A DNA stretch of 48,050 bases from an uncultured SAR116 cluster alpha proteobacterium (GCA_902595515.1 CACJQK010000011.1:1-48050), one strand, 5' to 3'. Positions 24,429-34,284 are shown, counted from the first letter of the stretch. The notes: generated by a model not told the origin, from the sequence alone. Program-made: numbers and translations.

Positions 24429-25745
24429 TTAAGATTTATTATCAGAAGGAAGTGGAATGCAACTCAGACCAGAAGACCAAAGTTCTGCACAAACTGAGCG
24501 TGCTTGATTTTCTGCTAGTTCGATAAAACGAACTCTCCATAAGTACTCTAAATCATCATTTGTGTTACTAGTTTTAGTTATTTTACTCAATGAAGCAGGT
24601 AAATTACCAAGTTGTTCTGGAACAATATTTCTGGCATTACGAGCTGCTTTATGAGCATTTAATCTATTCTTGAAAGCACCAATTTGCACAAACCAGTCAT
24701 CTTGGACGTTTTCAGGGTATAGAGTTTTGGTGGCTTTAAGAGGTATTTTAAAACTTTTCACATTTTTTTCTGCAACAATAGTTTTAGGACGAACCTTAGG
24801 CATCTCTGAAGGTTTTGCTATTCTAACAAGTGGTTTAGAAGGATTAGTTTTAAAGTATTTATTCAGTAAACTTATCATATGTTTATCACGTGATCTTGCC
24901 TTTTTGCCACCAAAAACAACACCAATAATTCTTTGTCCGTTTCTTTCAACAGAAGCGACAAGATTAAATCCAGACGCGTTTGTATAACCAGTTTTAATAC
25001 CATCCGTTCCAGAGTAGCTACTTAGCAGATTATTATGATTGGTATATTTAACTCCCTTATAAACAAAAAATTTAGTTTTGAATAATTTAAAAAAATTAGG
25101 ATGGTTTTTTCTAATAGCCATTCCCAGAACTGCCATATCTCTGGCTGTAGATAATTGACCCCTATTAGGTAAACCTGAAGCATTTTTGAAGGTTGTACGT
25201 GTCATACCCAATTTTCTGGCTTTCCTTGTCATTAATCTAGCAAAATTTCTTTCTGATTTTCCAAGGTTTTCAGCTACAACTGTTGCTACATCATTAGCTG
25301 ATTTAGTAATTAAGGCCAAAATAGCATTTTTAACTGTAATAGTAGAACTAGCAGAAAGATTTAATTTAGATGGAGGTTGTCTGGTCGCACGTTTGGAAAT
25401 TTTTAATTTGGTATTCATAGAAATTTTTTTATTTTTTAAAGCATCAAATATCATGTATAAAGTCATAATTTTTGTTAAAGAGGCAGGGTAGTTTCTGGTA
25501 TCTGCATTAGTGTTATGATAAATACGTTTGGTATTTTCATTTATAATGAAAGAGGCATATTTAGCTTTAGCAGATGAAGCAATAACCATAAAAAATAAAA
25601 TAAATATAGAATTGAGAATTAGTTTTATTAAATGGATTGAATAGTGTTTTTGAAATAAAAAATATTTCTGATAACTTAATATTTTAGTATAATTTTTAAG
25701 CAATTTTTTATCCAAAAAAATTAATTTAAAGATGTTTAATAGCAT
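24429..25745 (-). CDS. dacA: D-alanyl-D-alanine carboxypeptidase (DacA type) with C-terminal SPOR domain
   Basis: The 438-residue protein carries the penicillin-binding motifs S89-L-T-K92, S149-A-N151 and K251-T-G253, so it is a serine DD-carboxypeptidase that trims peptidoglycan stem peptides. A SPOR domain spans about 350-432 (DWFVQIGAF to LSCIPL) and should bind denuded glycan strands at division sites. The signal region is about residues 39-61 (KLILNSIFILFFMVIASSAKA). The ~38 residues ahead of it are unusually long for a signal peptide, and the true start may lie within them, but no better start codon with a ribosome site was seen. This architecture is typical of alphaproteobacteria. Confidence 0.95.
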   Translation of the reverse strand: MLLNIFKLIFLDKKLLKNYTKILSYQKYFLFQKHYSIHLIKLILNSIFILFFMVIASSAKAKYASFIINENTKRIYHNTNADTRNYPASLTKIMTLYMIFDALKNKKISMNTKLKISKRATRQPPSKLNLSASSTITVKNAILALITKSANDVATVVAENLGKSERNFARLMTRKARKLGMTRTTFKNASGLPNRGQLSTARDMAVLGMAIRKNHPNFFKLFKTKFFVYKGVKYTNHNNLLSSYSGTDGIKTGYTNASGFNLVASVERNGQRIIGVVFGGKKARSRDKHMISLLNKYFKTNPSKPLVRIAKPSEMPKVRPKTIVAEKNVKSFKIPLKATKTLYPENVQDDWFVQIGAFKNRLNAHKAARNARNIVPEQLGNLPASLSKITKTSNTNDDLEYLWRVRFIELAENQARSVCAELWSSGLSCIPLPSDNKS

Positions 25746-25883
25746 AAAAGTTAAAAAAATTATAATCTGAATATAAAAATAAATACATCATTTAGATTGT
25801 TTTTCTAATAAAACACTACATTTAGTATAAAATACAAGCAACAATTATGAAAGAGCGTATTAAAAAAAATTAACTTAAACTTG

Positions 25884-25911
25884 TTGAACCTGTAAGTCGT
25901 TCTTATATTAT
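25884..25911 (+). promoter_or_regulatory. Candidate sigma-70-type promoter for clpS-clpA
   Basis: TTGAAC (25884-25889) and TATTAT (25906-25911) are separated by 16 bases and lie about 37 bases before the clpS start. The hexamers match TTGACA and TATAAT at 4 and 5 positions. It lies in the 202-base spacer between dacA and clpS, where no gene or RNA was recognised. Confidence 0.35.
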
Positions 25912-25947
25912 TACAAGGTTTATACTAAAAAAGGAATATCTAAGAAA

Positions 25948-26337
25948 TTGCTCATTAATAAAAAATATGAAAATCTTGAAGATATTGATTTAAGAATCAT
26001 ACCATTGATTTCTATGGGCGAAGATAAAGATGGTAAAGATGAAGTTGAAGGAAATATAAAATTAGCTGTAAAGCCAAAAACAAAAATTCCACCACTTTAT
26101 AGAGTATTAATGATGAATGACGACTATACCCCAATGGAGTTTGTTATTGAGGTGCTAGAGAAGTTTTTTCAAAAAAATAGGGAAGAGGCAACACAAATAA
26201 TGCTTCATGTACATCAACGTGGAGTTGGTGTATGTGGAATTTATGCATATGATTTAGCAGAAACCAAAGCGATGCAAGTTATGAACTATGCCCGTAAATA
26301 TGAGCATCCTTTACAAGTTCAATTAGAAAAGGAATAA
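25948..26337 (+). CDS. clpS: ATP-dependent Clp protease adaptor ClpS
   Basis: The protein has 129 residues from a TTG at 25948 with AAGGA 12 bases upstream. An ATG at 26014 gives 107 residues, nearer the usual length. The core [24 protein letters not shown] followed by [19 protein letters not shown] is the ClpS fold that binds N-degrons and the ClpA N-domain. The acidic spacer before it is the flexible N-terminal extension of the family. clpA begins two bases after the stop, so the adaptor and unfoldase are made together. Confidence 0.96.
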   Translation: MLINKKYENLEDIDLRIIPLISMGEDKDGKDEVEGNIKLAVKPKTKIPPLYRVLMMNDDYTPMEFVIEVLEKFFQKNREEATQIMLHVHQRGVGVCGIYAYDLAETKAMQVMNYARKYEHPLQVQLEKE

Positions 26338-26339
26338 CA

Positions 26340-28664
26340 ATGTTATCTAAATCTTTAGAAGAAACTCTTAGACGAGCCATGACAAATGCATCTTCATTAA
26401 AGCATGAGTTTGCAACATTAGAGCATTTACTTTCTGCCTTGTTAAAAGATCAAGACGCTGTGGAAGTATTAAAAGCATGTTCAGTGAATGTGAAAATATT
26501 AGAAGAAGACATAGATAGATATCTTAAAGAAGAATTGAAAGCAATTGTTACATCAGACAAAGAAGCAGATACACAGCCAACAGCAGGTTTTCAAAGAGTT
26601 GTTCAAAGAGCTGTAATACACACTCAATCTTCAGGCAGAAGTGAAGCAACAGGTGCAAATATCTTAGTAGCTATGTTTTCTGAAAGAGATTGCTATGCAG
26701 TTTATTTACTCCAAAAACAAGACATGAAACGTCTTGATGCAGTTAGTTTTATAAGTCATGGTTTAGCTAAGGATCCCAATTATTCAAAATCATCTATACC
26801 ATCAGGAGCTGATAGCGAAATTGAAGATGGTGATAATAAAAAATCTGAAAAAGCTCTAGAAAAATATGCGGTTAACTTAAATGAAAAAGCTGCTGATGGT
26901 AAAGTCGACCCTTTAATTGGCAGACAATCTGAGTTAGATAGAACCATTCAAGTTTTATGTAGAAGAACAAAGAATAATCCTTTATTGGTAGGTGACCCTG
27001 GTGTAGGAAAAACCGCAATTGCGGAAGGTTTGGCTGATAAGGTTGTTAATGGTAATGTTCCTGAAGTTTTATTAAATTCAGAAATTTTTGCTTTAGATTT
27101 GGGTGCATTGCTAGCAGGTACGAGATATAGAGGTGACTTTGAAGAGCGTTTGAAGGCCGTAATGAAAGAGATTGAACAAAATGAAAATGCCATATTATTT
27201 ATTGATGAAATACATACTATAATTGGTGCAGGAGCAACTAGTGGAGGAGCAATGGACGCATCTAATTTATTAAAACCAGCACTTCAAAATGGTTCATTAA
27301 AATGTATTGGCTCAACAACGTATAAAGAATATAGAGGATATTTTGATAAAGATAGAGCGTTAGTAAGAAGATTTCAAAAAATTGACGTTCCAGAGCCAAA
27401 TGTTGAAGATACTGTAAAAATTTTGATGGGTCTGAAATCTCGTTATGAAAAACATCATAATTTAAAATTTACTAATATTGCTATTAAAACAGCTGTTGAA
27501 CTATCTGCTAGATACATAAACGACAGAAAGTTACCAGATAAAGCTATTGACGTTATAGACGAAACTGCTGCAGCTCAAATGTTAAAAAATAAATCAAAAA
27601 GAAAGAAAATTATTGGTAAAGTTGAAATTGAAGAAACTATTGCATTAATTGCAAGAATACCTCCTAGAAATGTGTCAACAGATGATAGAAAAGCCCTTTC
27701 AAAGTTAGAAGATGATTTAAAAAGAATGGTATATGGACAGGATAAAGCAGTTTCTGAATTAGTTTCAAGTATTAAACTATCAAGAGCTGGCCTAAGAGAG
27801 GGCGAAAAACCCGTTGGCTGTTACTTATTCTCTGGACCAACGGGTGTTGGAAAAACTGAAGTTGCTAAGCAATTGGCAGAAGCAACTGGGGTAAAACTCA
27901 TAAGGTTTGATATGTCTGAATACATGGAACGACATACTGTCTCAAGATTAATTGGGGCTCCTCCAGGTTATGTTGGTTTTGATCAAGGAGGTCTTTTAAC
28001 TGATGCTGTTGACCAAAATCCTCATTCTGTATTGTTGTTAGATGAAATAGAAAAAGCTCACCCAGATTTATTTAACTTACTCCTTCAAGTAATGGATCAT
28101 GGAAAATTAACAGATAATAATGGTAAATCTGTAGATTTCAGAAACACGGTTTTAATAATGACAACCAATGCAGGAGCACAAGAGCTATCAAAAGCAGCGA
28201 TAGGTTTCAAGAAAGAAAATCGTGAAGGAGCTGATGGTGAAGCAATTGACAAGTTATTTGCACCAGAATTTCGAAATAGATTAGATGCTATAATACCTTT
28301 TGGATACTTACCATTAGGAATTGTTAGAATGGTAGTTGACAAATTTATTATGCAATTAGAAGCACAATTATCTGAAAAAGGTGTATCTGTTGTTTTAACT
28401 GATAAAGCTAGAGATTGGCTAGCAACAAAGGGTTATGACAAAACTTTTGGTGCTAGACCATTAGGAAGAGTAATTCAGGAACATATAAAAAAGCCTTTGG
28501 CCGAAGAACTATTATTTGGAAGATTAGTTGATGGTGGAGTTGTATATGTTGATTTATCAAAAGATAAATTAACATTAAAAACGGAGAGTTCTGTCGACAA
28601 AGACAAAAAGAAAAAGATTATAGATCCAAAAAATAAAAGTAAGGATGCTACTGAACTAACTTAG
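26340..28664 (+). CDS. clpA: ATP-dependent Clp protease ATP-binding subunit ClpA
   Basis: The 774-residue protein has the ClpA layout. An N-terminal repeat domain (residues 1-~150) receives ClpS. AAA+ module 1 has Walker A GDPGVGKT at 218-225 and LFIDEIHT as Walker B. AAA+ module 2 has Walker A GPTGVGKT at 499-506 and LLLDEIEKAH. The shorter middle region and the ClpS partner distinguish it from ClpB. It unfolds substrates for ClpP, which is not in this window. The C-terminus has a charged Lys/Asp tail. Its last four bases overlap the convergent FemAB-like gene. Confidence 0.98.
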   Translation: MLSKSLEETLRRAMTNASSLKHEFATLEHLLSALLKDQDAVEVLKACSVNVKILEEDIDRYLKEELKAIVTSDKEADTQPTAGFQRVVQRAVIHTQSSGRSEATGANILVAMFSERDCYAVYLLQKQDMKRLDAVSFISHGLAKDPNYSKSSIPSGADSEIEDGDNKKSEKALEKYAVNLNEKAADGKVDPLIGRQSELDRTIQVLCRRTKNNPLLVGDPGVGKTAIAEGLADKVVNGNVPEVLLNSEIFALDLGALLAGTRYRGDFEERLKAVMKEIEQNENAILFIDEIHTIIGAGATSGGAMDASNLLKPALQNGSLKCIGSTTYKEYRGYFDKDRALVRRFQKIDVPEPNVEDTVKILMGLKSRYEKHHNLKFTNIAIKTAVELSARYINDRKLPDKAIDVIDETAAAQMLKNKSKRKKIIGKVEIEETIALIARIPPRNVSTDDRKALSKLEDDLKRMVYGQDKAVSELVSSIKLSRAGLREGEKPVGCYLFSGPTGVGKTEVAKQLAEATGVKLIRFDMSEYMERHTVSRLIGAPPGYVGFDQGGLLTDAVDQNPHSVLLLDEIEKAHPDLFNLLLQVMDHGKLTDNNGKSVDFRNTVLIMTTNAGAQELSKAAIGFKKENREGADGEAIDKLFAPEFRNRLDAIIPFGYLPLGIVRMVVDKFIMQLEAQLSEKGVSVVLTDKARDWLATKGYDKTFGARPLGRVIQEHIKKPLAEELLFGRLVDGGVVYVDLSKDKLTLKTESSVDKDKKKKIIDPKNKSKDATELT

Positions 28665-29809
28665 GTATGTGAGTACGGTGAATTTTTTGTATTAATAAAT
28701 TCTATTTGTTTTCTGATTTCTATTTCTTCTAATTTAGTAAAATTTTTAACGGCTTGCGCAAAAGAATCGTTCGCTAAGAAATGATTACTGTAAGTTGGTT
28801 TTGCCATATAACCTCTTTGTATTTTGTGTTGACCTTGAGCTCCTGCCTCAACTATTTTGATTTTTTTTTCAATTGCGTATTCAATCGCTTGGTAATAACA
28901 AAGTTCAAAATGTAAAAAAGGTATATCAACAATTGAACCCCAATTTCTACCATAAAGAGTATTTTTACTAACAAAATTCAAGGCGCCAGCAATAATTTTT
29001 TCATCTTGCTTAGCAATAATTAATAAAATATCATTTTTCATTGTCTCGTTTATCAAATAAAAAAATTCTTTCGTTAAATATGCACCTCCCCATTTTTTGT
29101 CAATTGTGTTTAAATAAAAACTATAAAAAGAGTCCCAAATTTTATCAGTTAGTTGTTCACCAGTTAATTTTTCAATAACTAAGTTTGTGTTTTTAATTTT
29201 TTTTCTTTCATTCTTAATTGCTTTTCTCTTTGAACTCTTTAGCTGATTTAAAAAATCATCAAATGTTTCATAGTTATTATTATGCCAGTGGAATTGTAAT
29301 CCTGTTCTTCTAATCCAATTATCGTTGTTTAATCTTTTATTAAAGTTATCCGTAGTAAAGTTAATATGTGCTGAACTTAACTTGTTATTGCCAACAATCA
29401 TTTCAAATGTTTTTATTATTAATTCAAAAATTTTTTTGTACTCAGAGTTTTCAGCATTAATCATAATTCTTGGACCAGTTGCGGGTGTAAAAGGGATAGC
29501 ACAAAGTAATTTTGGATAATATTGACCTCCAGCATTTTGATAAGCATTTGCCCAAGAATGGTCAAAAATATATTCGCCATATGAATGCATTTTCAAATAA
29601 TTCGGAGAAACACCAATTATTTCGTCATTTGTATCTTTAATAATTATATGCTTGGGGTTCCAACCAGTTGATGGATGAACTGATTTTGAAATTTCTAAAG
29701 AATTCAAAAAATCAAACGACATAAATGGATGATCAAACGTATTTAGACTGTCCCAATCATTTTTGTTTATATCAGATAATTTGGATAGTGATTCAACTTT
29801 CATTATCAA
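28661..29809 (-). CDS. FemAB/GNAT-like protein (DUF482 family)
   Basis: The 382-residue protein resembles the DUF482 group, related to FemAB peptidyl transferases and GNAT acyltransferases. Hallmarks are the N-terminal FMSFDFLNSLE, then YQNAGGQYYPKLLCAIPFTPATGPRI at about 89-114, LQFHWHNNNYETFDDFLNQL in the middle, and EAGAQGQHKIQRGY near the C-terminus. The family is widespread in proteobacteria. Its substrate is not established, although peptidoglycan or aminoacyl transfer has been suggested for relatives. It follows the RidA-like gene by about 20 bases on the same strand. Confidence 0.88.
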   Translation of the reverse strand: MIMKVESLSKLSDINKNDWDSLNTFDHPFMSFDFLNSLEISKSVHPSTGWNPKHIIIKDTNDEIIGVSPNYLKMHSYGEYIFDHSWANAYQNAGGQYYPKLLCAIPFTPATGPRIMINAENSEYKKIFELIIKTFEMIVGNNKLSSAHINFTTDNFNKRLNNDNWIRRTGLQFHWHNNNYETFDDFLNQLKSSKRKAIKNERKKIKNTNLVIEKLTGEQLTDKIWDSFYSFYLNTIDKKWGGAYLTKEFFYLINETMKNDILLIIAKQDEKIIAGALNFVSKNTLYGRNWGSIVDIPFLHFELCYYQAIEYAIEKKIKIVEAGAQGQHKIQRGYMAKPTYSNHFLANDSFAQAVKNFTKLEEIEIRKQIEFINTKNSPYSHT

Positions 29810-29829
29810 AGGTTTTAAGAAAATACATC

Positions 29830-30300
29830 TTAATTATCAATCTCAAAAATACCTTCAATTTCTACTGGAACATCTCTTGGTAGAGCAGGCGCTCCAACAG
29901 CAAATCTTGCGTGTTTCCCTTTTTCTTCAAAAATTTTAACGAACAAATCAGATGCTCCGTTAATTATTTTAGGCTGGTCAGTAAAATCTGATGTAGAAGC
30001 TACAAATCCTCCTAATTTAACAACTTTTTTAACCTTGTTTAGATCACCATTACAGGCTGCTTTTAATTGGCTTAGCAAAGCCATTGCGCAAGCTTTAGCC
30101 ATTTCAATTCCTTCTTTAACAGATACAGTATCACCAATTTTTCCTTTAACAGTTAATTCACCATCAATAAAGGGTAATTGTCCTGATATGAAAACCAAAT
30201 TATTTGATATTACATATGGAACATAACTCCCTGCAGGAGCACTGGGTTCATCAATTTTTATATTTAATTCTTCTAATCGTTTGTTAATATCTTTAACCAT
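29830..30300 (-). CDS. RidA-family (YjgF/YER057c/UK114) protein
   Basis: The 156-residue protein has the RidA barrel signature: APAGSYVPYVISNNLVFISGQLPF near the N-terminus and KHARFAVGAPALPRDVPVEIEGIFEI at the end. Canonical RidA hydrolyses reactive enamine/imine intermediates from PLP enzymes and has a conserved Arg near the C-terminus. The C-terminal segment here reads GAPALPRDVPVEIEG, keeping an Arg but in the spacing of the subgroup often encoded in alphaproteobacteria rather than of RidA itself, so the activity is uncertain. It sits 14 bases downstream of nrdJ. Confidence 0.9.
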   Translation of the reverse strand: MVKDINKRLEELNIKIDEPSAPAGSYVPYVISNNLVFISGQLPFIDGELTVKGKIGDTVSVKEGIEMAKACAMALLSQLKAACNGDLNKVKKVVKLGGFVASTSDFTDQPKIINGASDLFVKIFEEKGKHARFAVGAPALPRDVPVEIEGIFEIDN

Positions 30301-30314
30301 TTAAAATCCTTAAT

Positions 30315-33300
30315 TTAAGAACAACCTGAAGTAGCACCACATGTATTACATTTCATACATGTTCCGTTTCTTACGAGAGTGAAGTTTCCACACTCTCCGC
30401 AAGCTTCGCCTTCATAACCTTTAATTTTAGCTTCTATTTCCTGAGCAAGACTTGGTGCTTTTGTTTCATTAATAGTAATTGTAGTATCATTATTATCTGA
30501 TAAATCTACATTTTCATCTTTGTAAGAAGTGGTTTGTGGCATCATTGAAATGTTGTTTGAACCTCCAGATACGACTTTCAATTCTCTTCTAACAAAGCCT
30601 CGACTAGCTACTTTTTCTGAAAATAGTGCTTTGTTATCACCTGAGCCTGTAGTACTCGAATCTAGATCTTCTGGTCCCACATGTCCAAGATCATTTCGAT
30701 CTAAGTATGATATAGCTAGCTCCCTAAAAATATAATCAAGGATTGAAGTTGACATTTTTATAGTATCATTACCCGTTACCATTCCTTGAGGTTCAAAGCG
30801 TGTAAAAGTATAAGCTTCAACAAATTCTTCTAAAGGGACTCCATATTGCAAACCAATTGATACAGCAATAGCAAAGTTGTTCATTAGGGATCTAAAAGCT
30901 GCGCCTTCTTTATGCATATCTATAAAAATTTCACCTAATTTTCCATTTTCATATTCACCAGTTCTAAGATAGACTTTGTGACCACCTACCATTGCTTTTT
31001 GAGTATAGCCCTTCCTTCTGTGAGGTAATTTTTCACGTTCAGCCCTTACAACTCTCTCAACAATCTTTTCAACAACTTCGCTGGTTCGTTTTGTTATATC
31101 TTGTTCATTTGTAGTATTATCTTCATCAATGTCATCATCATCTAGAAGTGCGGAATTTAGTGGCTGGCTTAATTTAGAACCATCTCTATATAGTGCGTTA
31201 GCTTTAATCCCCAATTTCCATGACAACATATAAGCATCACTACAATCATCTATAGAAGCATCATTAGGCATATTTATAGTTTTGGATATAGCTCCAGATA
31301 TAAATGATTGAGCTGCTGCCATCATTTTAATATGACTATCAACGGATAAAAACCTCTTTCCTATTCGTCCACAAACATTTGCACAATCAAATACAGCAAG
31401 GTGTTCTTTATTCAAATGAGGAGCACCTTCTAAAGTCATAGCTCCACAAACATGAATGTTTGCTACATCTATCTCTTCTTGGGTAAAGCCCAAAAACTCC
31501 AGCATATTAAAACTAAAGTCATTCAATTGTTCAGAAGAAATGCCTAGTGTATTTTTACAAAATTCTTCACCTAAGGTAAATTGATTGAATACAAATTTAA
31601 TATCAAATGCTGACTCAAGAGAGTCTTCTATTAATTTTATCTCTTTGTTAGTGAAGCCTTTTGAAATTAATGCGTTGTGACTTATTGCTTGACAATCTCT
31701 TAAGCTTCCAGCACCAACGGCATATTTTTGAATATCATTAATTTGGTCTGAATCATACCCTAAATGTGCAAGAGCTTCAGGAACCACACGGTTGATTATT
31801 TTAAAATATCCACCACCCGCTAATTTCTTAAATTTAACCATGGCAAAATCAGGCTCAATCCCGGTAGTGTCACAATCCATAACTAGTCCAATTGTTCCAG
31901 TTGGGGCTATAACTGTGGCTTGTGCGTTTCTGTAGCCATTTTTTTCACCTAATGAAAGTGCTTTAGCCCATGCATTTTTAGCTGCCGAAATTAGGTTTTG
32001 ATCAGGACAGTCCTCAGACATTAAAGGAACAGGATTTATAGATAAGTTCTCATAACCTCTAGTTTTTCCTTCTGACGCTCTTTTGTGGTTTCTTATTACT
32101 TTTAGCATACTATTTGCATTCTCTTTATATTTAGGGAATGGCCCTAATTCACCAGCAATTTCTGCAGATGTGGCGTATGATATACCAGTCATGATTGATG
32201 TCAGAGCAGCACAGATTGATCTTCCTTCATCACTGTCATAAGGGATACCCCAAGACATTAATAATCCACCTATGTTTGCATAACCCAATCCAAGTGTTCT
32301 ATATTCATAGGATCTTTGTGCAATTTCTTTTGAAGGAAATTGTGCCATCATCACAGAAATTTCCAGAGTTAGTGTCCACAATTTAGTTGTATACTCAAAT
32401 GCCTTTATATCAAATGAAGCATCACTTTTCTTAAATTGTAATAAATTTATTGATGCTAAATTACATGCCGTATCGTCAATAAACATATATTCAGAACAAG
32501 GATTAGAGGCATTAATTCTGCCAGCATTTGGACAAGTATGCCATTCATTAATAGTAGTGTCATATTGCAAACCTGGGTCTGCACAAGCCCAGGCTGCTTC
32601 TGAAATCTTTGACCATAATTCTTTTGCATCAACTGTTTTGTGGATACTGCCATCAGTTCTTTTTAGTAGGTCCCATTGACCATTTTGGGATACTTTTTCT
32701 AAAAATTCATTGCTTACTCTGACTGAGTTATTTGAATTCTGCCCAGATACAGTTAAATATGCTTCGCTATCCCAATCTGTATCGTAAGTTTGAAATTCAA
32801 TCTCTTTAAATCCTTGACCGGCAAAATGGATAACCCTTTGTATATAATTCTCTGGGATCATTACTGCACGGCAATTTAAAATTGCTTTTTTAAGTTCATT
32901 ATTAACTTTTGGATTTAACCTATCTTGGTCATTATAATTATCTAAATTACAGGCATCCATAACAGATTTTAAATTTTTTGCTGTTAATTTTGAACCTGCT
33001 ACTAAGGCAGCAACTTTTTGTTCTTCAACAACTTTCCAGTTGATATACTCTTCAATGTCAGGATGGTCTATATCAACTGTAACCATTTTTGCAGCTCTTC
33101 TTGTTGTGCCACCTGATTTAATTGCTCCAGCAGCTCTATCACCTATTCTTAAAAAACTCATCATTCCTGAAGATCTGCCACCACCTGATAAACCTTCAGT
33201 ACTACCTCTTAATTTAGAAAAATTTGATCCTGTTCCAGAACCATATTTAAAAAGTCTAGCTTCTCTAACCCAAAGGTCCATTATTCCACCTTCATTAACT

Positions 33301-33923
33301 AGATCATCTGCCACTGATTGAATAAAACAGGCATGAGGTTGTGGGTGTTCATATGAAGATTGAGATTTAACAAGTTTTTTTGTTTTGAAGTCAACGTAGT
33401 AATGACCTTGACTTGGACCATCTATACCATAAGCCCAGTGCAAACCAGTATTAAACCATTGTGGTGAATTTGGAGCACACATTTGAGCAGCTAGCATGAA
33501 TCTCATTTCATCAAAGTATGTTTTTGCATCATCCTCAGTTGTAAAATAATTACCTTTCCATCCCCAATATGTCCATGTCCCAGCCAGTCTGTTAAAAACT
33601 TGCTTTGCTGACTCTTCACCAATGTATCTTTGCTCCTCCGGCATCTCATCTAATTTTGATTTATCAGGTTCTGATCTCCATAACCAATTTGGTACATTTT
33701 CCTCTTTTACTTTTTTTAGATATACTGGGACACCAGCTTTACGAAAATATTTTTGCGCAATAATGTCTGCTGCAACCTGAGAATAGTTAGCGGGTACTTC
33801 AATATCAGGTGCACTAAATACTACCGTGCCATCAGGATTTTTTATTTCACTTGTAGTCGTTTTAAATTCCATACCTGCATATGCATCATCTCCTTTTTTT
33901 GTAAATTGTCTTTCAAATTTCAT
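30315..33923 (-). CDS. nrdJ: Adenosylcobalamin-dependent ribonucleoside-diphosphate reductase (class II)
   Basis: The 1202-residue protein matches the long alphaproteobacterial NrdJ. The thiyl-radical Cys is about residue 476 in NASNPCSEY, with [12 protein letters not shown] following. The RNR barrel has [10 protein letters not shown] and [13 protein letters not shown]. The C-terminus holds a Cys-rich tail (C-G-E-C, then C-x2-C-x2-C) that serves as the redox relay. The enzyme makes deoxyribonucleotides with B12 as radical source and needs no oxygen. It starts ATG at 33923 with AAGGA seven bases upstream. ridA and the FemAB-like gene follow on the same strand. The upstream 403-base spacer has two DnaA boxes. 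Confidence 0.97.
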   Translation of the reverse strand: MKFERQFTKKGDDAYAGMEFKTTTSEIKNPDGTVVFSAPDIEVPANYSQVAADIIAQKYFRKAGVPVYLKKVKEENVPNWLWRSEPDKSKLDEMPEEQRYIGEESAKQVFNRLAGTWTYWGWKGNYFTTEDDAKTYFDEMRFMLAAQMCAPNSPQWFNTGLHWAYGIDGPSQGHYYVDFKTKKLVKSQSSYEHPQPHACFIQSVADDLVNEGGIMDLWVREARLFKYGSGTGSNFSKLRGSTEGLSGGGRSSGMMSFLRIGDRAAGAIKSGGTTRRAAKMVTVDIDHPDIEEYINWKVVEEQKVAALVAGSKLTAKNLKSVMDACNLDNYNDQDRLNPKVNNELKKAILNCRAVMIPENYIQRVIHFAGQGFKEIEFQTYDTDWDSEAYLTVSGQNSNNSVRVSNEFLEKVSQNGQWDLLKRTDGSIHKTVDAKELWSKISEAAWACADPGLQYDTTINEWHTCPNAGRINASNPCSEYMFIDDTACNLASINLLQFKKSDASFDIKAFEYTTKLWTLTLEISVMMAQFPSKEIAQRSYEYRTLGLGYANIGGLLMSWGIPYDSDEGRSICAALTSIMTGISYATSAEIAGELGPFPKYKENANSMLKVIRNHKRASEGKTRGYENLSINPVPLMSEDCPDQNLISAAKNAWAKALSLGEKNGYRNAQATVIAPTGTIGLVMDCDTTGIEPDFAMVKFKKLAGGGYFKIINRVVPEALAHLGYDSDQINDIQKYAVGAGSLRDCQAISHNALISKGFTNKEIKLIEDSLESAFDIKFVFNQFTLGEEFCKNTLGISSEQLNDFSFNMLEFLGFTQEEIDVANIHVCGAMTLEGAPHLNKEHLAVFDCANVCGRIGKRFLSVDSHIKMMAAAQSFISGAISKTINMPNDASIDDCSDAYMLSWKLGIKANALYRDGSKLSQPLNSALLDDDDIDEDNTTNEQDITKRTSEVVEKIVERVVRAEREKLPHRRKGYTQKAMVGGHKVYLRTGEYENGKLGEIFIDMHKEGAAFRSLMNNFAIAVSIGLQYGVPLEEFVEAYTFTRFEPQGMVTGNDTIKMSTSILDYIFRELAISYLDRNDLGHVGPEDLDSSTTGSGDNKALFSEKVASRGFVRRELKVVSGGSNNISMMPQTTSYKDENVDLSDNNDTTITINETKAPSLAQEIEAKIKGYEGEACGECGNFTLVRNGTCMKCNTCGATSGCS

Positions 33924-33992
33924 TTTTTTTCCTTTTTACAATAAAGAAAACAATACTTAGAATCCGTTATTTTATTTTTTAAAAAAACTACC

Positions 33993-34001
33993 TGTGGATA
34001 A
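33993..34001 (-). promoter_or_regulatory. DnaA box 1 upstream of nrdJ
   Basis: TGTGGATAA on the plus strand is the exact reverse complement of the consensus TTATCCACA. It lies about 70 bases before the nrdJ start. The 11-mer CCTGTGGATAA is repeated exactly at box 2. In E. coli the nrd promoter is also bound by DnaA. Confidence 0.65.
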
Positions 34002-34083
34002 CCTGTTTTAAAGTAGTTAATGTAAAAAATTTGTTTAAATAAAGCCTTGTTTTTCCTTAATTTAATTTTGTTTTATGAATTTT

Positions 34084-34096
34084 TGTTATCATAACA
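34084..34096. repeat. 13-base palindrome next to DnaA box 2
   Basis: TGTTATCATAACA is a perfect inverted repeat of six bases around a central base. It ends three bases before DnaA box 2. The size suits a dimeric repressor site, but no known consensus is matched with confidence, and it is not the NrdR box. Confidence 0.5.
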
Positions 34097-34099
34097 GCC

Positions 34100-34108
34100 T
34101 GTGGATAA
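34100..34108 (-). promoter_or_regulatory. DnaA box 2 upstream of nrdJ
   Basis: This is a second perfect TGTGGATAA (minus-strand TTATCCACA), 107 bases from box 1 and in the same orientation, about 177 bases from the nrdJ start. It is within a TGTG...CACA arrangement (34100-34113). Confidence 0.65.
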
Positions 34109-34136
34109 ACACAAGATGTAGTAATCACAGATATTT

Positions 34137-34178
34137 AAAGTACATGATTTAGTATGCATTCGTAAAGTACATAATTCA
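34137..34178 (+). repeat. Two-copy direct repeat in the nrdJ-mlaD spacer
   Basis: AAAGTACATGATTTA (34137-34151) and AAAGTACATAATTCA (34164-34178) match at 13 of 15 positions and start 27 bases apart. Tandem half-sites at a fixed interval suggest an operator for a DNA-binding protein, but the factor is unknown. Confidence 0.45.
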
Positions 34179-34254
34179 ATTTTTTTTACTTTTTTTTTTA
34201 ACTCATTAATTTTACTTAATTTTTATGGTTCAAAAAAAATTATTAAAAATAAAG

Positions 34255-34284
34255 TTGATAATGCTGATTTATTATTTTTATAAA
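34255..34284 (+). promoter_or_regulatory. Candidate promoter for mlaD-DUF2155
   Basis: TTGATA (34255-34260) and TATAAA (34279-34284) are separated by 18 bases; each hexamer matches the sigma-70 consensus at five of six positions. The start of transcription would be about 35 bases before the mlaD ATG at 34327. A separate TATAAT occurs at 34290 but lacks a fitting -35. Confidence 0.45.

Noticed and set aside
24670-24987. 105-codon plus-strand open frame inside dacA
   Set aside because: It is antisense to conserved penicillin-binding and linker regions and has no recognisable domain.
25846-25875. Short frame ATG to TAA in the dacA-clpS spacer as a leader peptide
   Set aside because: It has eight codons, no ribosome site and no regulatory codon pattern.
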